DNA from: Hysterangium stoloniferum
Lineage: Eukaryota; Basidiomycota; Agaricomycetes; Hysterangiales; Hysterangiaceae
Assembly (NCBI GenBank): GCA_015178975.1
Contig: WHVD01000031.1
Span: 62,001 to 126,000, forward strand
Direction: 5' to 3'
Length of the DNA: 64,000 bases
Both the position numbers and the translations under genes were made by a program. Under the pieces are notes generated by a model. The model ran no database searches, was not told the origin of the DNA, and saw nothing but the letters and a program-made list of their open reading frames with translations. Positions 36,781 to 49,700 of this stretch are shown in pieces. Positions within the stretch are counted from its first letter, which is position 1, and the number at the start of each line of letters is the position of its first letter.

Positions 36781-37475
36781 GGGCAATGATGTGAGCAGAG
36801 GTTCCAATAATGAGAAAATGATGGTTTTCTAGTGAGGAACAAGCTGCAGGGTTTTGAAAGGATGGGATCCCAACATGTGTTGGGAAAATGATATGTATTG
36901 TTCTGTTGGTACAATTCCATTTGGCCTCAATCCCTAAGAGCCATTTCAATTCTCATAAATCTATAATCTTGAATTCCACATGAAGTTGATCTTTGAACAT
37001 CAGTATAGCTGATTTTGAACTTCTGGCTAAGGTCATATTGTCAATATCAATAGCAATGATTAGTGCATCTTTGTCCATGTACTATAAAACATGGCATGTT
37101 CAACTTGGCACATTATAAATACAATATTGAACATAACATCACATAGGTGTTCATACCGTTCTTGGCCAGCTTGCTTCAATCCATATATCATGTGTTTGAG
37201 CAGACAAACCATGTGCTCTGTTCCTTCAAGAACTTTGGCTGTCTGATGTAGATCATCCTGTTAGCATTAATGTTGATTTGTTCCAGCTCCCAATCATTCC
37301 AGGTTGCAATAGTGGCAATAATGTGAATTGTGGTAAGTTTTGCAGTTGGTGAGAATGTTTCATTGTGATCAATTCCTTCAATTTGTGAAAATCCCTGGGC
37401 TATGAACCTAGATTTGTAGTCACAGACCTCATCATCAGAGCCATTTTTACTGCAAAACCATTGTAATGTCTTGCA

Positions 37476-38229
37476 ACTTTTTAGAGACTGACAAATAGAA
37501 CTAGCAGAAAAATAGGTAAAATTAAAATAAATTAGGGAGGACAGTCAAAATTCATTGAATATACAAACTTTTATGAAAAACTCCTCATATTTTTAAGTGA
37601 GACTACTTCCTCTGGCTATGACTACATGTTTTAGGGGTTTATATTTCATTACCCCAAAATTTGATCTTTAAGACTTGTATGTTCTTTTAAAATATGCAGA
37701 AATGTCATGGTTATACAAGATTATCTGGGTTGTTACCTAATCTTTGGGATGAGATGCATTCTCTAGTATCTCTGTGACTTTTAAAATGTACACAAACATT
37801 ATAGTTAACCAAAATTATTTGGGTTATGACTTACTATTTGGGATGAAATGCATTCTCTTGTATATTATGCAAACTTTCAAATATAGTTCATATAATTTAA
37901 ATTCATTTGGTTTAGAAAGTTAACCAGAACTATCTGGCCAACCAATCCATGTTGTGGAATTTATCTCCAAAAGGATAATCTATATATGTTTGTTTGACTA
38001 ACTTTTATCAGATACAAGATAAATATTAATATTTCCTTATTCTCCAGAATGTCATCTGATAGACTGCATTTGCTTAAATATTAATTTTACAACAAACAAT
38101 ATAGATATATACACTTTAGTGGATAAATAACTTTTAAAGTTTTGGGTTATCCTCCTAGGATTTGATAGAGTACTATGTATATGGATGTTATTTTAAGCCC
38201 ATATACAACAAGTCAGTTGAGCTGTTCAT
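37476..38229. other. AT-rich unassigned repeat sequence
   Basis: No domain was recognised. The sequence has internal near-repeats (gggatgagatgcattctctagta near 37748 and gggatgaaatgcattctcttgta near 37840). CpG is essentially absent, which suggests old mobile DNA. Confidence 0.4.
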
Positions 38230-39845
38230 GAGAAGTATGTATAATGGAGGGCTGGAGGTCTGATCCAGGAAGTGAGAGGTAGTGATGGGTTGTCAAGACC
38301 CATTCCCAGGAACTCCACAGAGTATCCTCTAGATATTATATTAGGTTCTGAACCACCTTCCAGACCAGTATCAAGATCCGGAATCCACCAGAACCTGACC
38401 CTCATCCCTCAAGTACCCTATGACTCACATCCCATTCTGTCAGTCTGCCCCAACTAGACACCTTCTGTTATGACCTGGAATCCATCAGACTCCGCCCTTT
38501 GACATTTGACTTTTTTACATGTTCTTGGTCATCTCTGAACCAGACTCCTGGGACCCACAGGTCACCCTATACTGTATGTATGCACCAGCTGTCAGTGTGA
38601 AGAGTGGTGGAAGTTCTAACTGTTCTATATACAAAGAAATGAGTAGAAGGGGAGGAAGAATGATTCAAGTGGAGTCCCTGACTGATACAGTTCAAGGCCT
38701 GAAGTGTTAGATAGCTCATATAATGCTACCTATATGGTAGCTGACATGTTACCCTGATCACCACTCGCTGTAGACCTAGTTTATGTCTTATGAGTGGTGG
38801 TGCTTGGGTCAAAGTGTGTCTGTCTCTATTTGGCACTGAGAGTACCCACAAGTATACACAGAGCTTTGAACTAATGAAATGGTGCAATAGTCGAAGAATG
38901 TAAAGGATAGGAAGATGTGAGTAAAATATGTAAATATAAATGAAATAAAAGGAGTGTTTTACTACAATGAAACTGTGGTAAAAGCATACTCCTCACAGTT
39001 GGACTCCACTGGACCTGCACATCACTCTGTCTATATCTGACACTGTGTCTTATTCACCAGTCCTCGGACTCTGCTGGACCTGCACATCAACCTGTTTATA
39101 CCCGACTATCTGTGCCCATCACTGGACTCCGACCGGACTCCCAGAACCCCTCTAACAGAGCATAGAACCCTGCTCCCATTATGGTCTGACTCTGTGTCTC
39201 ACACATCAGTCACTGGAAAACCTGCCAGACTCCAGACCCCACCCTATAAACACCTGTCACTCTGTATCTCACAGACCAGTCACCGGACTCCCGGAACCCC
39301 TCTAACAGAGCCCTGTTCCCATTATGGTCTAATGACCTGTCATGATTCATTCTCCACTTCCATTCCATCCTGTCCTGAATTCCCAGTTTAGTATTTACTT
39401 GTTTCATTTTATGTTTAATATGTAGTTCTGCCCCTCATTAATACTGGATTTGGTATTATTACATTTCAAAATCTATATAAGTCTCCCATACTTGTGTACT
39501 TACAATCCAGTTTCAATATCGAACTAGTTACACCCTGAATATGTCCTGATCCAGTCTCTAGTCCTCTTGTCTGTCTGCATGCTCAATTCCTGGAACTCCC
39601 ACAGGAACTCCAGAATCTACATCTTCCTTGTATGCATTCTGTCAGCTTGAAATATGGACACCCAAATGAGTGTACAAGGGTGCAGCACATAAGCTGAAGC
39701 CAAGTCCATCTCAGTAGTACTAACTTCTGGTAATTATTCTGATACACTCCTTGTACTAATATCCCCCGAAACTCCCCTGGACTTATTACCTGGGGACTCC
39801 ATGGGACATTCCCAGAAAGTGTGTTTGGAATAATTACCAGCAACC
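38230..39845 (-). repeat. Diverged LTR fragments of the family A/B superfamily
   Basis: The stretch from about 39190 to 39740 runs in the same order as the family A/B LTRs in reverse orientation: cactggaaaacctgccagactc, cctgtca.gatt, a tggatttggtat segment, acttacaatccagt, then the module gcacataagctgaagccaag at 39686. An earlier fragment at 38464-38600 starts TGTTATGACCTGGAAT. Boundaries are not clear and no target duplication was found. Confidence 0.55.
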
Positions 39846-40489
39846 TTTCTGGGACTTCCTCAGAACTGATCCTTTGTTTCAGAACTTAACATGGGTCAAG
39901 AAAGGGACAATGATCAAACTAAAGCTAAATGGGATGTAACAAAAGTATTTTAAAGGGTATGAGGTGGCAAATAATGTTTACACATAGAACAGATGAAGGG
40001 AGAGCATCAGAAGAGAGATGGAGTGGAATGACTAGAGGGGTAATCTACAGTAAACCAAGTTTCAGGGTGCTAAGGCAGTGGCCCCATAGTCTGGGACACC
40101 ATTGTCAGGGTGCCAGAAGGGTTTCTCTTAGGGCAACACTAACAAGGCTACCAAAACACAAAGAGGAAACAAGACATAAGACAAGGGTAAGGAGTAAAGG
40201 AAGAGAGGTTCTAATGACTTAAGACTATCACACTTGTGTTTAGTGGAAATCCTAAGAGATTGAAACTGGGGTCTAGTCATATATATCCTGAAGTATTTAT
40301 ACTAAAGAAAAAACTAAATGAAGTTTAAACTTAATATTTTGACATGTGTGTATCACATGACAAAATAAATTAAACTAACTAAACTAAACTAAACTAAACA
40401 CAAATTTAAACTGAGATAAAAAAAACCAAGAAAAATATTCAGAGCTGTGACAGTTTCCAGAGTAGAAACAAGTTGTGGGGTCCTCAAAA
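39846..40489. repeat. CpG-poor repeat resembling 19.6 kb, plus an AAACT microsatellite
   Basis: 39955-40150 resembles 19640-19800. At about 40370-40400 there is a short run of (AAACT)n-like units. No coding potential was recognised. Confidence 0.5.
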
Positions 40490-41400
40490 GGTGAGGAGCT
40501 TAACATATACTCTAATACTTGGTATAGCCTCCCTTTGCCTCAATCACTGCCTGAACCCTCCTAGGCATATTCTCATTCAAATCCTGGTATACCTTTGGCT
40601 CTATCCTGTCCCACAGCTCCACGACACCTGATGGTGGGGTTTCATAGTCTCCAAGCCTCCTCTTGATGTGTGTCCATAGCTGTTCAATGAGAATGAGGTC
40701 TGGGGACTGTGTTGGCCACACCATGCACTCCATTTCATGGTCTTGAAACCATTGCCTGGTCTTTTTGCACGTGTCTTTGGGTCATTGTCCTGCTGGAAGA
40801 TGATGTTGCCAGGATATTTGTTATAATAGTCATGGCTTCCTTGAAGTTCATCATCCAAAATGGTGAATTAAAGGTCCCTATCGATTCTTCCATCAACTTT
40901 GCAAGTCAGTCTGGGCCCCTCCCACATCATACGACCCCAGACCATCACTGATCCTCCACCAAACTTCAGGGTTCCTTGCACCAGCCTGTCACTGAGGACC
41001 TCCCCACCCTTCCTCCATGCCCATTTCTTCCCATCTGATCCCAAATGATTGATTGTGGCCTCATCTGACCAAACAACCCTCTTCCAGTCCTCCACTGTCC
41101 AATCCTTGTGTGCTTCTGCAAAGTCCAACCTCTCCCTCTTATACCTTGCACTGAGAAGTGGCTTCTTCTTCTTCACTACTGCCTTCATCCCAGCATTTTT
41201 CAGGTATCTGGGGATACAGACTGATTGACAATATCCTGCAGTACTCCAGTGGCCTCTACAACTGTGTCAACCTTCCCAGGAGTAATGAGGCAGATGACAT
41301 GCTAGACAGTTCTGTCAGACAACTTGGGTTGGATGGCCTCCAGCTGATGTGGGGAGGTACATCAGGAAATTGGGAAATCTGTGCATACTTTAGCTAGGTT
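40490..41400 (-). pseudogene. Tc1/mariner transposase, second family
   Basis: Minus-strand readings give an N-terminal remnant (VDTVVEATGVLQDIVNQSVS, about 41290-41230) and then KKKKPLLSARYKRERLDFAE. The catalytic core has WKRVVWSDEATINHLGSDGK with its first Asp, GGGSVMVWGRMMW, IFQQDNDPKTRAK with the second Asp, WPTQSPDLILIEQLW with the third, and NMPRRVQAVIEAKGGYTKY at the end. A stop after DRDL and a frameshift near 40740 break the frame. All three catalytic positions are visible, unlike the copy at 33.7 kb. No TA-flanked ends were identified. Confidence 0.85.
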
Positions 41401-41689
41401 GTATAGTAGGCCAAAGCTTGGCTATTTACTTAGTGGTATTTTTTTACCCTGAGTTGGTGTATACTAGCTATCCCAGGTGTTTGCTAGCTAGCCTGGTGCT
41501 CTAGGATCACTAGGGTGACCTGTCATTATTTACATTACATTATATTTAGAATGCAATATAAATAATAAGGTTAGCTTATATTCTAATTAAGTACAACATG
41601 CAGAATACATAGGAAGGGTATAAGTGGAAATATGGACAGTTGGTTGGTCATGGGTTTATATGACTGGTTGGGTATGGACTATAATGGAA

Positions 41690-41733
41690 TAAAAAATAAA
41701 TAAAAATAAAAATAAAAATAAACAAATAAATAG
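41690..41733. repeat. A-rich microsatellite
   Basis: A run of (AAAAT)n and (AAAT)n units near 41690-41733 in an otherwise unassigned CpG-poor stretch (41400-42040). Confidence 0.8.
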
Positions 41734-42040
41734 ATAACATGTTTTAAGTGACTTTCACATTACATGTAACAACACAACTGGTATAATTGGATGTTGGGAA
41801 GACATGTAGTGTTTGTTGTCACAGCAAAGTAAATATTGCCCAGTGAGAAAGAGTACAGCAACTATGCTGGCTCTTGCATCCCAACAGGGACAGCCATGCA
41901 ATGTAACCAATAGATGGGTCAAGGGTGGGGATGTCAGAGACAAGTGTCAACACTGGATGCAAAGGCAGAGGCAAAGATGATGAGGGTACAAAGATAGAAG
42001 GCAAGGCAATGCCTTGCTGTATGAGTATTTTGGTAATGTC

Positions 42041-43605
42041 TGTTAAGGGTGTGTACACGGAGAGTTTCCAGAGAAACCCACAGGAAAGCCAGTAGGACTT
42101 GGCTTCAGCTTATAGGCTGCACCCTCGTGAGATCATCTTGTCCAATTTCAAACAGGTGGATGGGAATCCCAGGGAGTCCAGGTGGGGTTCATGGGTCGAG
42201 AGGTCAGGGAGTTGAGATAGATAAGCCCATGGGTCGAGAGGTCAGGGAGTTGAGATAGATAAGCCAGAGGTCGAGTGATAGATGGGTGGCTCCGATGAGT
42301 AAAAGTGGTGTGTTTCAAAGAGGAGAATAGAGTGGAAAATATACTAAGATTACTGGGGAGAATCTAAGCTGATTTTCTGACTGGATTGTATGTACAACAT
42401 CTGCCAGACTATATAGACGGTGGAATGAATAACATACCAAATCCAGTAATAATGAAAACTAAACTAGCAAACATAAAATGAGATAAATAAACACCAAACT
42501 TGGTGTTAGGAATGGGATGGAATGGAGCAGAGTCCAAATCGTAACAGGTCATAAAACCATAATGGGAATGGAGTGGGAGCTGAGTCCAAATCGTGACAGG
42601 TCATTTGGCTATAACAGGAATGGGGCTCAGTTAGAGGGATGACAGGTTTTCTGAGTGGGGTCTGGTGACTGATGTGTGGGACAGGGTTGGATATAGACAG
42701 GGATGGAGTCTGGTGACTGATACATGAAGTAACAAATGTCAAATGTGGACAAGTCTGACATATGGAGACTGTGTTACGACCATGTCGCAACCCTATTGGT
42801 CCCCGAGGTTATCGCCACCTATTGACGATTCAAGTTACTATTCAAGTTACCACATTGGAAACCATCGGCCTCCCGAAGCTGACGTATGCTTTCGTGGTGA
42901 TCAAACCCCATTTACGCCCATGTCAAAATATACTCGAACTATCTGGTTAAACTCTGATACGTCCCCTTTATTATGATGATCCGCTCTATCCTATGTTTCA
43001 CATATGTCTATATATACTTGTAACCCTTGAACTATTTCCTTTTACCGTAATTCCACTCTCGGTTATCATCGGCCTCTGAACTAATCATAAACTTCCCGTT
43101 CCTAGTCAAGTTTATTTGTCAATACCATGTTCCGCTCTTCTCCTAGTTAGCATTTCCTAGATGCCTGTTACTTGTATATGAACCCGCTGTAGTTGTAGTT
43201 ACTAGACAATCAGAATATCGACTCAGAATACCCTCTTACACCTCCAGAAGTCTCATACTAAGAATTCCGTCTTCCACCTTCACGTGTGCTCGCCCCCCTT
43301 CGGTCCCTGACCCCTTGGCCCGACACTCGACTCATCCCTTGGTTCCGATTGGTAGTTTTCACTGAGAGGTATTCATTGAGACTAGTCTTCGCCCACCCAA
43401 AATTTAAGGACACCTGACAGACAACTGCGAGGGTGCAGCACATAAGCTGAAGCCAAGTCCTTCCGATTGGTCCCCGTCAGTCCACCAACATTAGTCAGTT
43501 TCTAGTTCTTAACAGTCTGGAAGGAAGTCTGGTAAACTGATAATTGGTGCATATAAGGTCTGGGTGCATATATGTTAGTGCCCAGAGTCCAGTTGATGCT
43601 GTGGA
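42041..43605 (+). mobile_element. Family B LTR carrying a nested family C LTR
   Basis: Starts TGTTAAGGGTGTGTACACGG and follows the family B order (gagtttccagagaaaccc, the GGACTTGGCTTCAGCTT module at 42097, the tggatttggtat complement, a gacaggtcatttggct segment). It is then interrupted at 42771 by a family C LTR. After 43519 it resumes with the terminal family B segment (gtaaactgataattggtgca, then agtgcccagagtcc). Its 3' end is degraded near 43605, where Gypsy sequence begins, and no target duplication was found. Confidence 0.7.
42772..43514 (-). mobile_element. Solo LTR, family C (CpG-rich), nested
   Basis: A 743-bp LTR in reverse orientation begins TGTTACGACCATGTCGCAAC and ends TAGTTCTTAACA on the plus strand. 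Flanks are GACTG (42767-42771) and GTCTG (43515-43519), a 5-bp duplication with one change. Its relative in the opposite orientation is 48509-49260. It carries the module in reverse (gcacataagctgaagccaag, near 43438). Confidence 0.82.
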
Positions 43606-43639
43606 GTTTTCAATTTTGTACATATTACACATGATCGAA

Positions 43640-44400
43640 TAAAATCTTGAATATCTTGTCAAAGTCATGGCCAAAAGAAATCTTGATATATTGTTCAATA
43701 TAAAAAGTCTTGTTTGTTTCATTGCCAATCTTCTTCGACATTGTCAGAAATCTGTTGAATTTTGTTGAGAGTGAATTGATCTTCTTTTTGAGCTTTTAAT
43801 ATATCTTTTAATAGTTGATCAGTGTCCATAATCAAAGTAGCTTTTCTCGCTATTGAAAGATAATATGTTGCACAAAGAAAAGCATTGATTTGTTCATTCA
43901 TAAATACTGGTTGAAGATTGGTCAGATTCTTTTTCAAGTAGTCAGGTTCATTCAGATAAATGTCATTTCTTCTTGAAAGAATATCTGTTTTCAAATTTAG
44001 TTTTCCAGTTGAAGTTGAATAATTAAATTGAAAGTCAATAAATAATCAGCCCATTGAGCTTATTGTCCGGACAGAATTCAAGTTGTTGCAAATATTTGAG
44101 ATTCTTGTGATCTGTTAAAACTTCAATTGGTTCTTCTCCAGTAAACTCCTCAGGCTTATTCACTGTGATTTCAGGATCCTTTGTAGATATCTGTTCCTTC
44201 AATACTTTTCCAAGCATATCTCCAAAATGTTGTAACATTGTTTCATCATCAGATGTAACAGGTTCTGGGGGCAGAGACTCAGGCAAAGGCATTAAAGGGG
44301 ACTCAGATTCTTGAATAGGCAAGATCGGCTCCTCTCGAACTTCTTTGGGTGTTCGAATTGTAGACATTGTAGCTCTTCAAGTTTTGGTCAATGGAGATAC
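43640..44400 (-). pseudogene. Ty3/Gypsy deletion derivative: gag start joined to RNase H
   Basis: The minus strand encodes a gag-like start (SRTQSETTKTSSTTALQSMA about 44510-44450, then MSTIRTPKEVREEPILPIQE from 44367) running to PEITVNKPEEFTGEEP. It continues without a break into IEVLTDHKNLKYLQQ, which is the RNase H motif (TDHK) from far downstream in pol. A further piece with KTDILSRRND (43994 onward) matches the segment that follows RNase H. Protease and RT are missing, so this is an internal deletion. The Gypsy LTR lies just upstream. Confidence 0.7.
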
Positions 44401-44514
44401 TGGAATTCATGATGGCTGAATAGCCCTTGGTGAAGGAATGGGAGCCATGGATTGAAGTGCTGTGGTACTCGATGTTTTGGTAGTCTCAGATTGTGTCCTG
44501 GACTTCATCAACAG

Positions 44515-45062
44515 TTGATAGTCAGAAAATACTGACACAAATCAAATTTTCTTCGATTAAGTTGAATATAACCATAATTTATTCTACCAAACTGAATACA
44601 GAAGCCTCATTCAACAAAGTATACATAGATTTGCCCTGTCGATGAAGTGAGAGGCTAATACCAGTCACAAAGGCTCACAGATGTTAATGTCAAAGAGTTT
44701 AGACAATCACATAAGACAAGATCGAGAGGTTGATTAATAATACAGATAACTAATATACAATGAGAGATTTTCTGACTGAGGTTCTTCACTCTTCTGATTG
44801 CCCTTTTATGCCTTTCTTCATTAAACTATGATGAAACTATGATGAAACTATGACTCATGAATGGAATCACATATTATGTTGAAATGAGACAAGTCAAATG
44901 TAAGTCAAATGTTCATCAGATAAATTTGAGAGTGTTGAAGATGTTGAATAGAATGTCAAGTTGGAAATTTTGTTGAAGATAAATTAATATGTTAAAAATG
45001 AGTCAAAGAGTTGTTGATAATTACCTTGAATATTCTGTGACAATGTTGTGACTGTGACAGTT
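44515..45062 (-). mobile_element. Probable Ty3/Gypsy 5' LTR
   Basis: Lies immediately upstream (minus strand) of the Gypsy gag start. It is related to repeats at 36180-36780 and 19955-20205. Read on the minus strand it begins near TGTCACAGTCACAAC. The exact 3' limit and primer-binding site were not fixed. Confidence 0.5.
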
Positions 45063-45396
45063 ATGACAATTTGGCATATGTTCAACATGCTCAACATTGT
45101 CACATGACTCCTAGACACCAGTTTTAGATTGCATCATGTCAACTGCAGAATTGTTGCAGTGATACCTACTTAGCAAACATTTTATATCTGAACAACTCAA
45201 CTAAATATGTTTTATATGTGCTCAAAATGACATCCAGATAGTACTCTATCACACACTAATTTATCTTAATTTTAACTATTTTTCTGTTAGTTCTATCTGA
45301 CAGTCTCTGAACAGTTACAAAACATTGCAACAGTTTTGCAGGTCACTGTATGTATGTATATCATGATGACTTTGCTTCTTATGATATTCACATTCT

Positions 45397-45777
45397 TCAG
45401 TGGTTCAATGAGCTCCCATTTTCCTGCATAGACATTATGTTGCATTCCTTTTTCAAGAGATTATTCCACTTTGGCCAGTCATTTTGATGTTTTGCCTCTT
45501 CAATGTTTGCAGGTGGGTTGTCCAGATTGCATACTGCCACAGTGATTGCAGTTTCAGTTAGTGTGGGAATTGCCAGTAGTGTATTGTCAAATTCATTCCT
45601 GAGTGCCTGCCCAATGTGCAGTAATGCTGTGATAGCCACTATATCCTTCAGCAGTGGGACCTGTATGCCCTTAGAGAATGTGGGCTTTTTAGTATGTTTC
45701 TGCTGACCCTGTCCACTGGCAATATTGTGGACATATGCTAATAATTTTTGATAACATTTGGTCCCATTGTTGTCCAC
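45397..45777 (-). pseudogene. Copia pol fragment before RT
   Basis: A 126-codon minus-strand frame ends with NIEEAKHQNDWPKWNNLLKK followed by an ENGS segment, matching the start of Copia RT (xxxEAxxxxDWxxWxxAMxxE). The upstream part is not recognised. Sequence after it is lost. The adjoining 45780-46765 stretch and 45063-45396 hold nothing I can assign. Confidence 0.5.
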
Positions 45778-46769
45778 TTATATATATTATCCACATGTAG
45801 ATTTTGAATACAGTAGTGATAAGTTCCCCATCACTCATTCTAGTGTCTGTCTGCACCTGCAGCAGATACTAATTATAACCATTCACTACCTGACCTTAGG
45901 TAGGTCTAGACTTACACTGTACTTAAGGATGAAACCTTAAGCCCTATTCTTATTAGATTATATACACACTGAACTCAGAGCTAGGTAAGATAGTTGGAAC
46001 AGTGGTTGGTATTATGTAATCTAACAGCAAGGCACAGATGTCTTTGCATTTTGCTAGAGTGATTGATAATGTCACCAGCCATACCATAATTGTAAATAAT
46101 ATTCGGCAGTAGCTTTCTCCTGAGGATGTCATAATTTAAAACATAGACATATGCCACATCCATGCCAGGAAGGATACATCAATTGCCTCCTTGCATGCAT
46201 AGATCATACTTGGAAGATTACACCTGATGCAGGGGAGATCTCTCCCTCGAATGGCAATCATTTAGGGTCAGGAAGTCAACAACCCTAGCTCAACCCCTTC
46301 CCAGACACATCATGTGGAAGATCATGTGATTACATATGTCATCTGACTTGATGCTGGTACCTGGAAGATGATTGTGATGTTCTAAGTACACACATTTGTG
46401 TAGTATTGTAATACAACTTGTAATACTCCACAACTACATAATGGCAAATTGAAAGTTCATGTGCAAATTAGTAGTCCAAGGGCTCATAAGTTGAAGGGAC
46501 ATGGGCTATGTGAGGGAAAAGAAGATGAGAACTAGGGTCACACATTCCTGTCAAATGTCAAAGAGAACGTGGTGGTGGTCATGCTTGATAGAATATAGCA
46601 TTGCTTGTTGATTGCTCCTACATTGTAGGTGCTGGTGTTCTCATTGAACTTTGACGATGTTTGCGATCCAGGCAATTATGTGCAAGCTGGAAAAGGGATG
46701 TCCCTTCTCTCTCAACAACATTTAGCATCCTGTTGTCACCAAACTGTACTTGATATTCCAGACCATTGC

Positions 46770-49700
46770 AAAACGCTCAAAGCATATTGATATGGTGAGT
46801 GAAACACTCCTGGAATGTGGCTAGACTGTTGATATCTTCCCCCACATTGATAGGCCCATCATCCTCCTCATCTGATTCGCTCCTGCTATCATAGCCATCA
46901 TCATTATCACCATGCAATGGCCCAAGAGTGGAAATAGAAGGTGTTGTGATTTGTGAAGATCTCAGTTCCACCTTGAGAGGGATGAGTGAGCTATGAGACC
47001 AGAATGGAGTGGTATGTCCTCATTTAACATTTACAAAGAATTTTGGGTCAATAGGATGTACTGACTGAACAAGATGCTTGCATAACAGGAAGTGATGTTT
47101 ATGGAACTGGGGGCATGTGCATACCCACTTCACAGGATTGGGGTGATATTTCACATTCAGGGGGAGGATAATTGGTATTTTTGCAACCTTCTTCCATGCC
47201 TGCTTGAAGTGCTTCCTCCATGATGGCAACTCTCAATACCATCCAACATTGTTCAACATTAAATCAAGTTTTCGGTAGTAGGTGGGAGTGAGCTTCATCA
47301 CTAGAATCCATGCAAGAAAATCAATATGTGGCAGGGAAAAATGATAAAGGAAGTCTCTCTTGATTCAATGCCAGCTGCAAGGATTGTAGGTTAGTTATAG
47401 TAATTTTCCAGGTGGATTTTCCTGTTCCACTCACTGACTCTCAAGAATCATTGTTGTTTTTAGCACAGGTATTTCAAAATATGAGGAGCATGCCCACATT
47501 TCCCAATGACCAGCATGATGCCAGTTCCCCCACAGATATGCCCACAACTCACAAAGATCATTTGCAACACAGAAGTTGTACATCTACTTATGTAACTGCC
47601 CATTCCCATATTCCCACTGGAATAGGATGAGCATATCCTCGGATAAGTGGGTGAGCACACAAATGTTGCTCAAGCATGTGGATGATGTCCTCCCAAAATT
47701 GTTTTTGACAGAAGGTGTGTCATTTTGGTTGGTCATCATCACTTGTATCATCCTCATCCATTTCATTATAAGTAGCTTTGGGGTGAAGATGAATTGTAAG
47801 TCTGGACACATCATGGTGATCTCTACTGTTCATCATATGGTCACCAACACTAGGCTCTGCATGATAAGATACTGGTGCTGGTGTGTTCTCTACACCACTC
47901 TTGATGTGTTGGTTTGCTGGATAATGTTGGGTATTCCATTGTTGGGATAAATTAGGAATACAAAGTGTAAGGGCATGGGGTCATGGAGGGTGGATCATTA
48001 GTCTTTCTGGTAGATTGTTAAGCACCCCGCCTTCAACATCATCAGGGTCCTCATCTCCTAGTGGGTGGAATGTGATATCAATGAAGGGAAATTCCTGCAT
48101 TACACAGCTGGGATCATATGGTGTGGTTGATAGCTTGGCTTTTGAAAGACGCTCCCTGACAGCTTTACATAGATGCCCCCAACATAACTGAATCTTGGCA
48201 TGATTCCAGACCTTTTGCAACATCCCTATCTCTGCCATATCCTTAGCGACATGTACAAACACAGGCACAACACCATATTTGTCTTGAAGTTGTTTGGCCC
48301 ATGACTCAAGTGCACGTTTCTATTTTCCAATCTGTTTTGCATTGAGTGTTGACTGTAGGCAGTAGGCTAGGGGAAAACCTGCATTGTCATACTCTCTGAG
48401 AATTGAGTAAAGCTCAAGGTGTTTTGAGTTTGTGTTATCTGTTGTTTTTGTTATTAATTTTTTGGATCCAGAAATCTCTCATTACATACATGTTGCATCG
48501 AGTCCAATTGTTAAGAACTGAAAACTGACGAATGTTGGTAGGCCGACGGGGACCGATCGGAAGGACTTGGCTTCAGCTTATGTGCTGTACCCTCACAAGT
48601 GACCGTCAGGTGTCCTTAAATTTTGGGTGGGCAAAGACTAGTCCTGGCGAGTTCCTCATGGTGAGTTACCGATTGGGACCAAAGGATAAGTTGTGTGTCA
48701 GGCTGAGGGGTCAGAGGCCGAAGAGAGGTGAGCACATGCAGAGGTAGGGAGTGGGATACTTAGTGTAAGGCTTATAGAGATGTATGTGGGTGTTCTGAGT
48801 CAATATTCTGATTGTCTAGTATCTACAACTACGGTGGATTTATATACAGATTATTGGCATCTAGAGAATACTAACTAAGGGAAGAGTGGAAACATTACTG
48901 ACAAATAAACTTGACTAGGAACCGGAAGGTTATGATAAGTTCAGAGGCTGTGATTTAACTGAGAGCAGAATTACGAGAAAAGGAAATAGTCCACAGGTTA
49001 CAAGTATATACGGGCATATGTGAAACATAGTATAGAACAGATCATCATAATAAAAAGGGACATAACAGAGTATAACCAGATAGTACAAGTATAATTTGAC
49101 AGGGGTGTAAACGGAGTTTGATCGCCGTGAAAGCATACGTCAGTGTCGGGTGACTGACGGTTTCTGATGTGATGACTTGATCAATAACTTGAAACATCAA
49201 TAGGCAGCAATAATCTTGGGGACCGTCGGGTTGTGACATGGTTGCAACACAGTTGTAACACCAATCTCCACAATCTTTTCCCTCAGAGACAATAGGATCC
49301 TCTTCTGAGCCCAACATAGCTGCTCAACTCCTTCTTCTACTATGACCTCAAGCACTTCCACATCATCAGGATACTCCTCAAGTAACATTCTTGTAGAGGT
49401 CAATGGATCTGGGTCTCATTTCCATACTATTTCACTCATTGTTGTCCATGCTGTATGTACTTGATTAGCAGTAACACTTGGATACAATGCCTGGACCTTC
49501 AATACAAGAGAATTTGGAGTACACCACTCCAGGTTTTCTTTAATGATCTCAGTCACCTCTGGTGGCATGGCCACATCATAATAAGCTTTGTGTTTTGTAT
49601 AGTGGTGTAGGTGCACAATGATGATGCATTCATCTGCTGATGAGCCTTTCTTGCAGGATAGAATCAGTCTACTTTGACAGTTAAACCACTCCATTCCAAG

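Larger units (their letters stand above)
32214..37475 (-). pseudogene. Copia RT and RNase H relic broken by several insertions
   Basis: Read on the minus strand, one Copia pol can be followed through the insertions. It begins YKSRFIAQGFSQIEGIDHNE and FSPTAKLTTIHIIATIATWN (37460-37290), then ALIIAIDIDNMTLARSSKSA and LKWLLGIEAKWNCTNRTIHI (about 37080-36900). Next come YVALSTHLDIVFAISLLMQF (33705-33640), TPGYVFTIDGHTISWSSNQK (33480-33430), MEAKYIATTHGMKEALWICA (33395-33340) and KHIDI (33225). After the LTR at 32328-33166 it finishes with TIHISTNDNPANMFTKPL (32320-32270). It is interrupted by that LTR, by the Tc1 element at 33710-35094, and by LTR material at 35243-35843 and 36180-36780. Stops and frameshifts are common. 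Confidence 0.82.
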
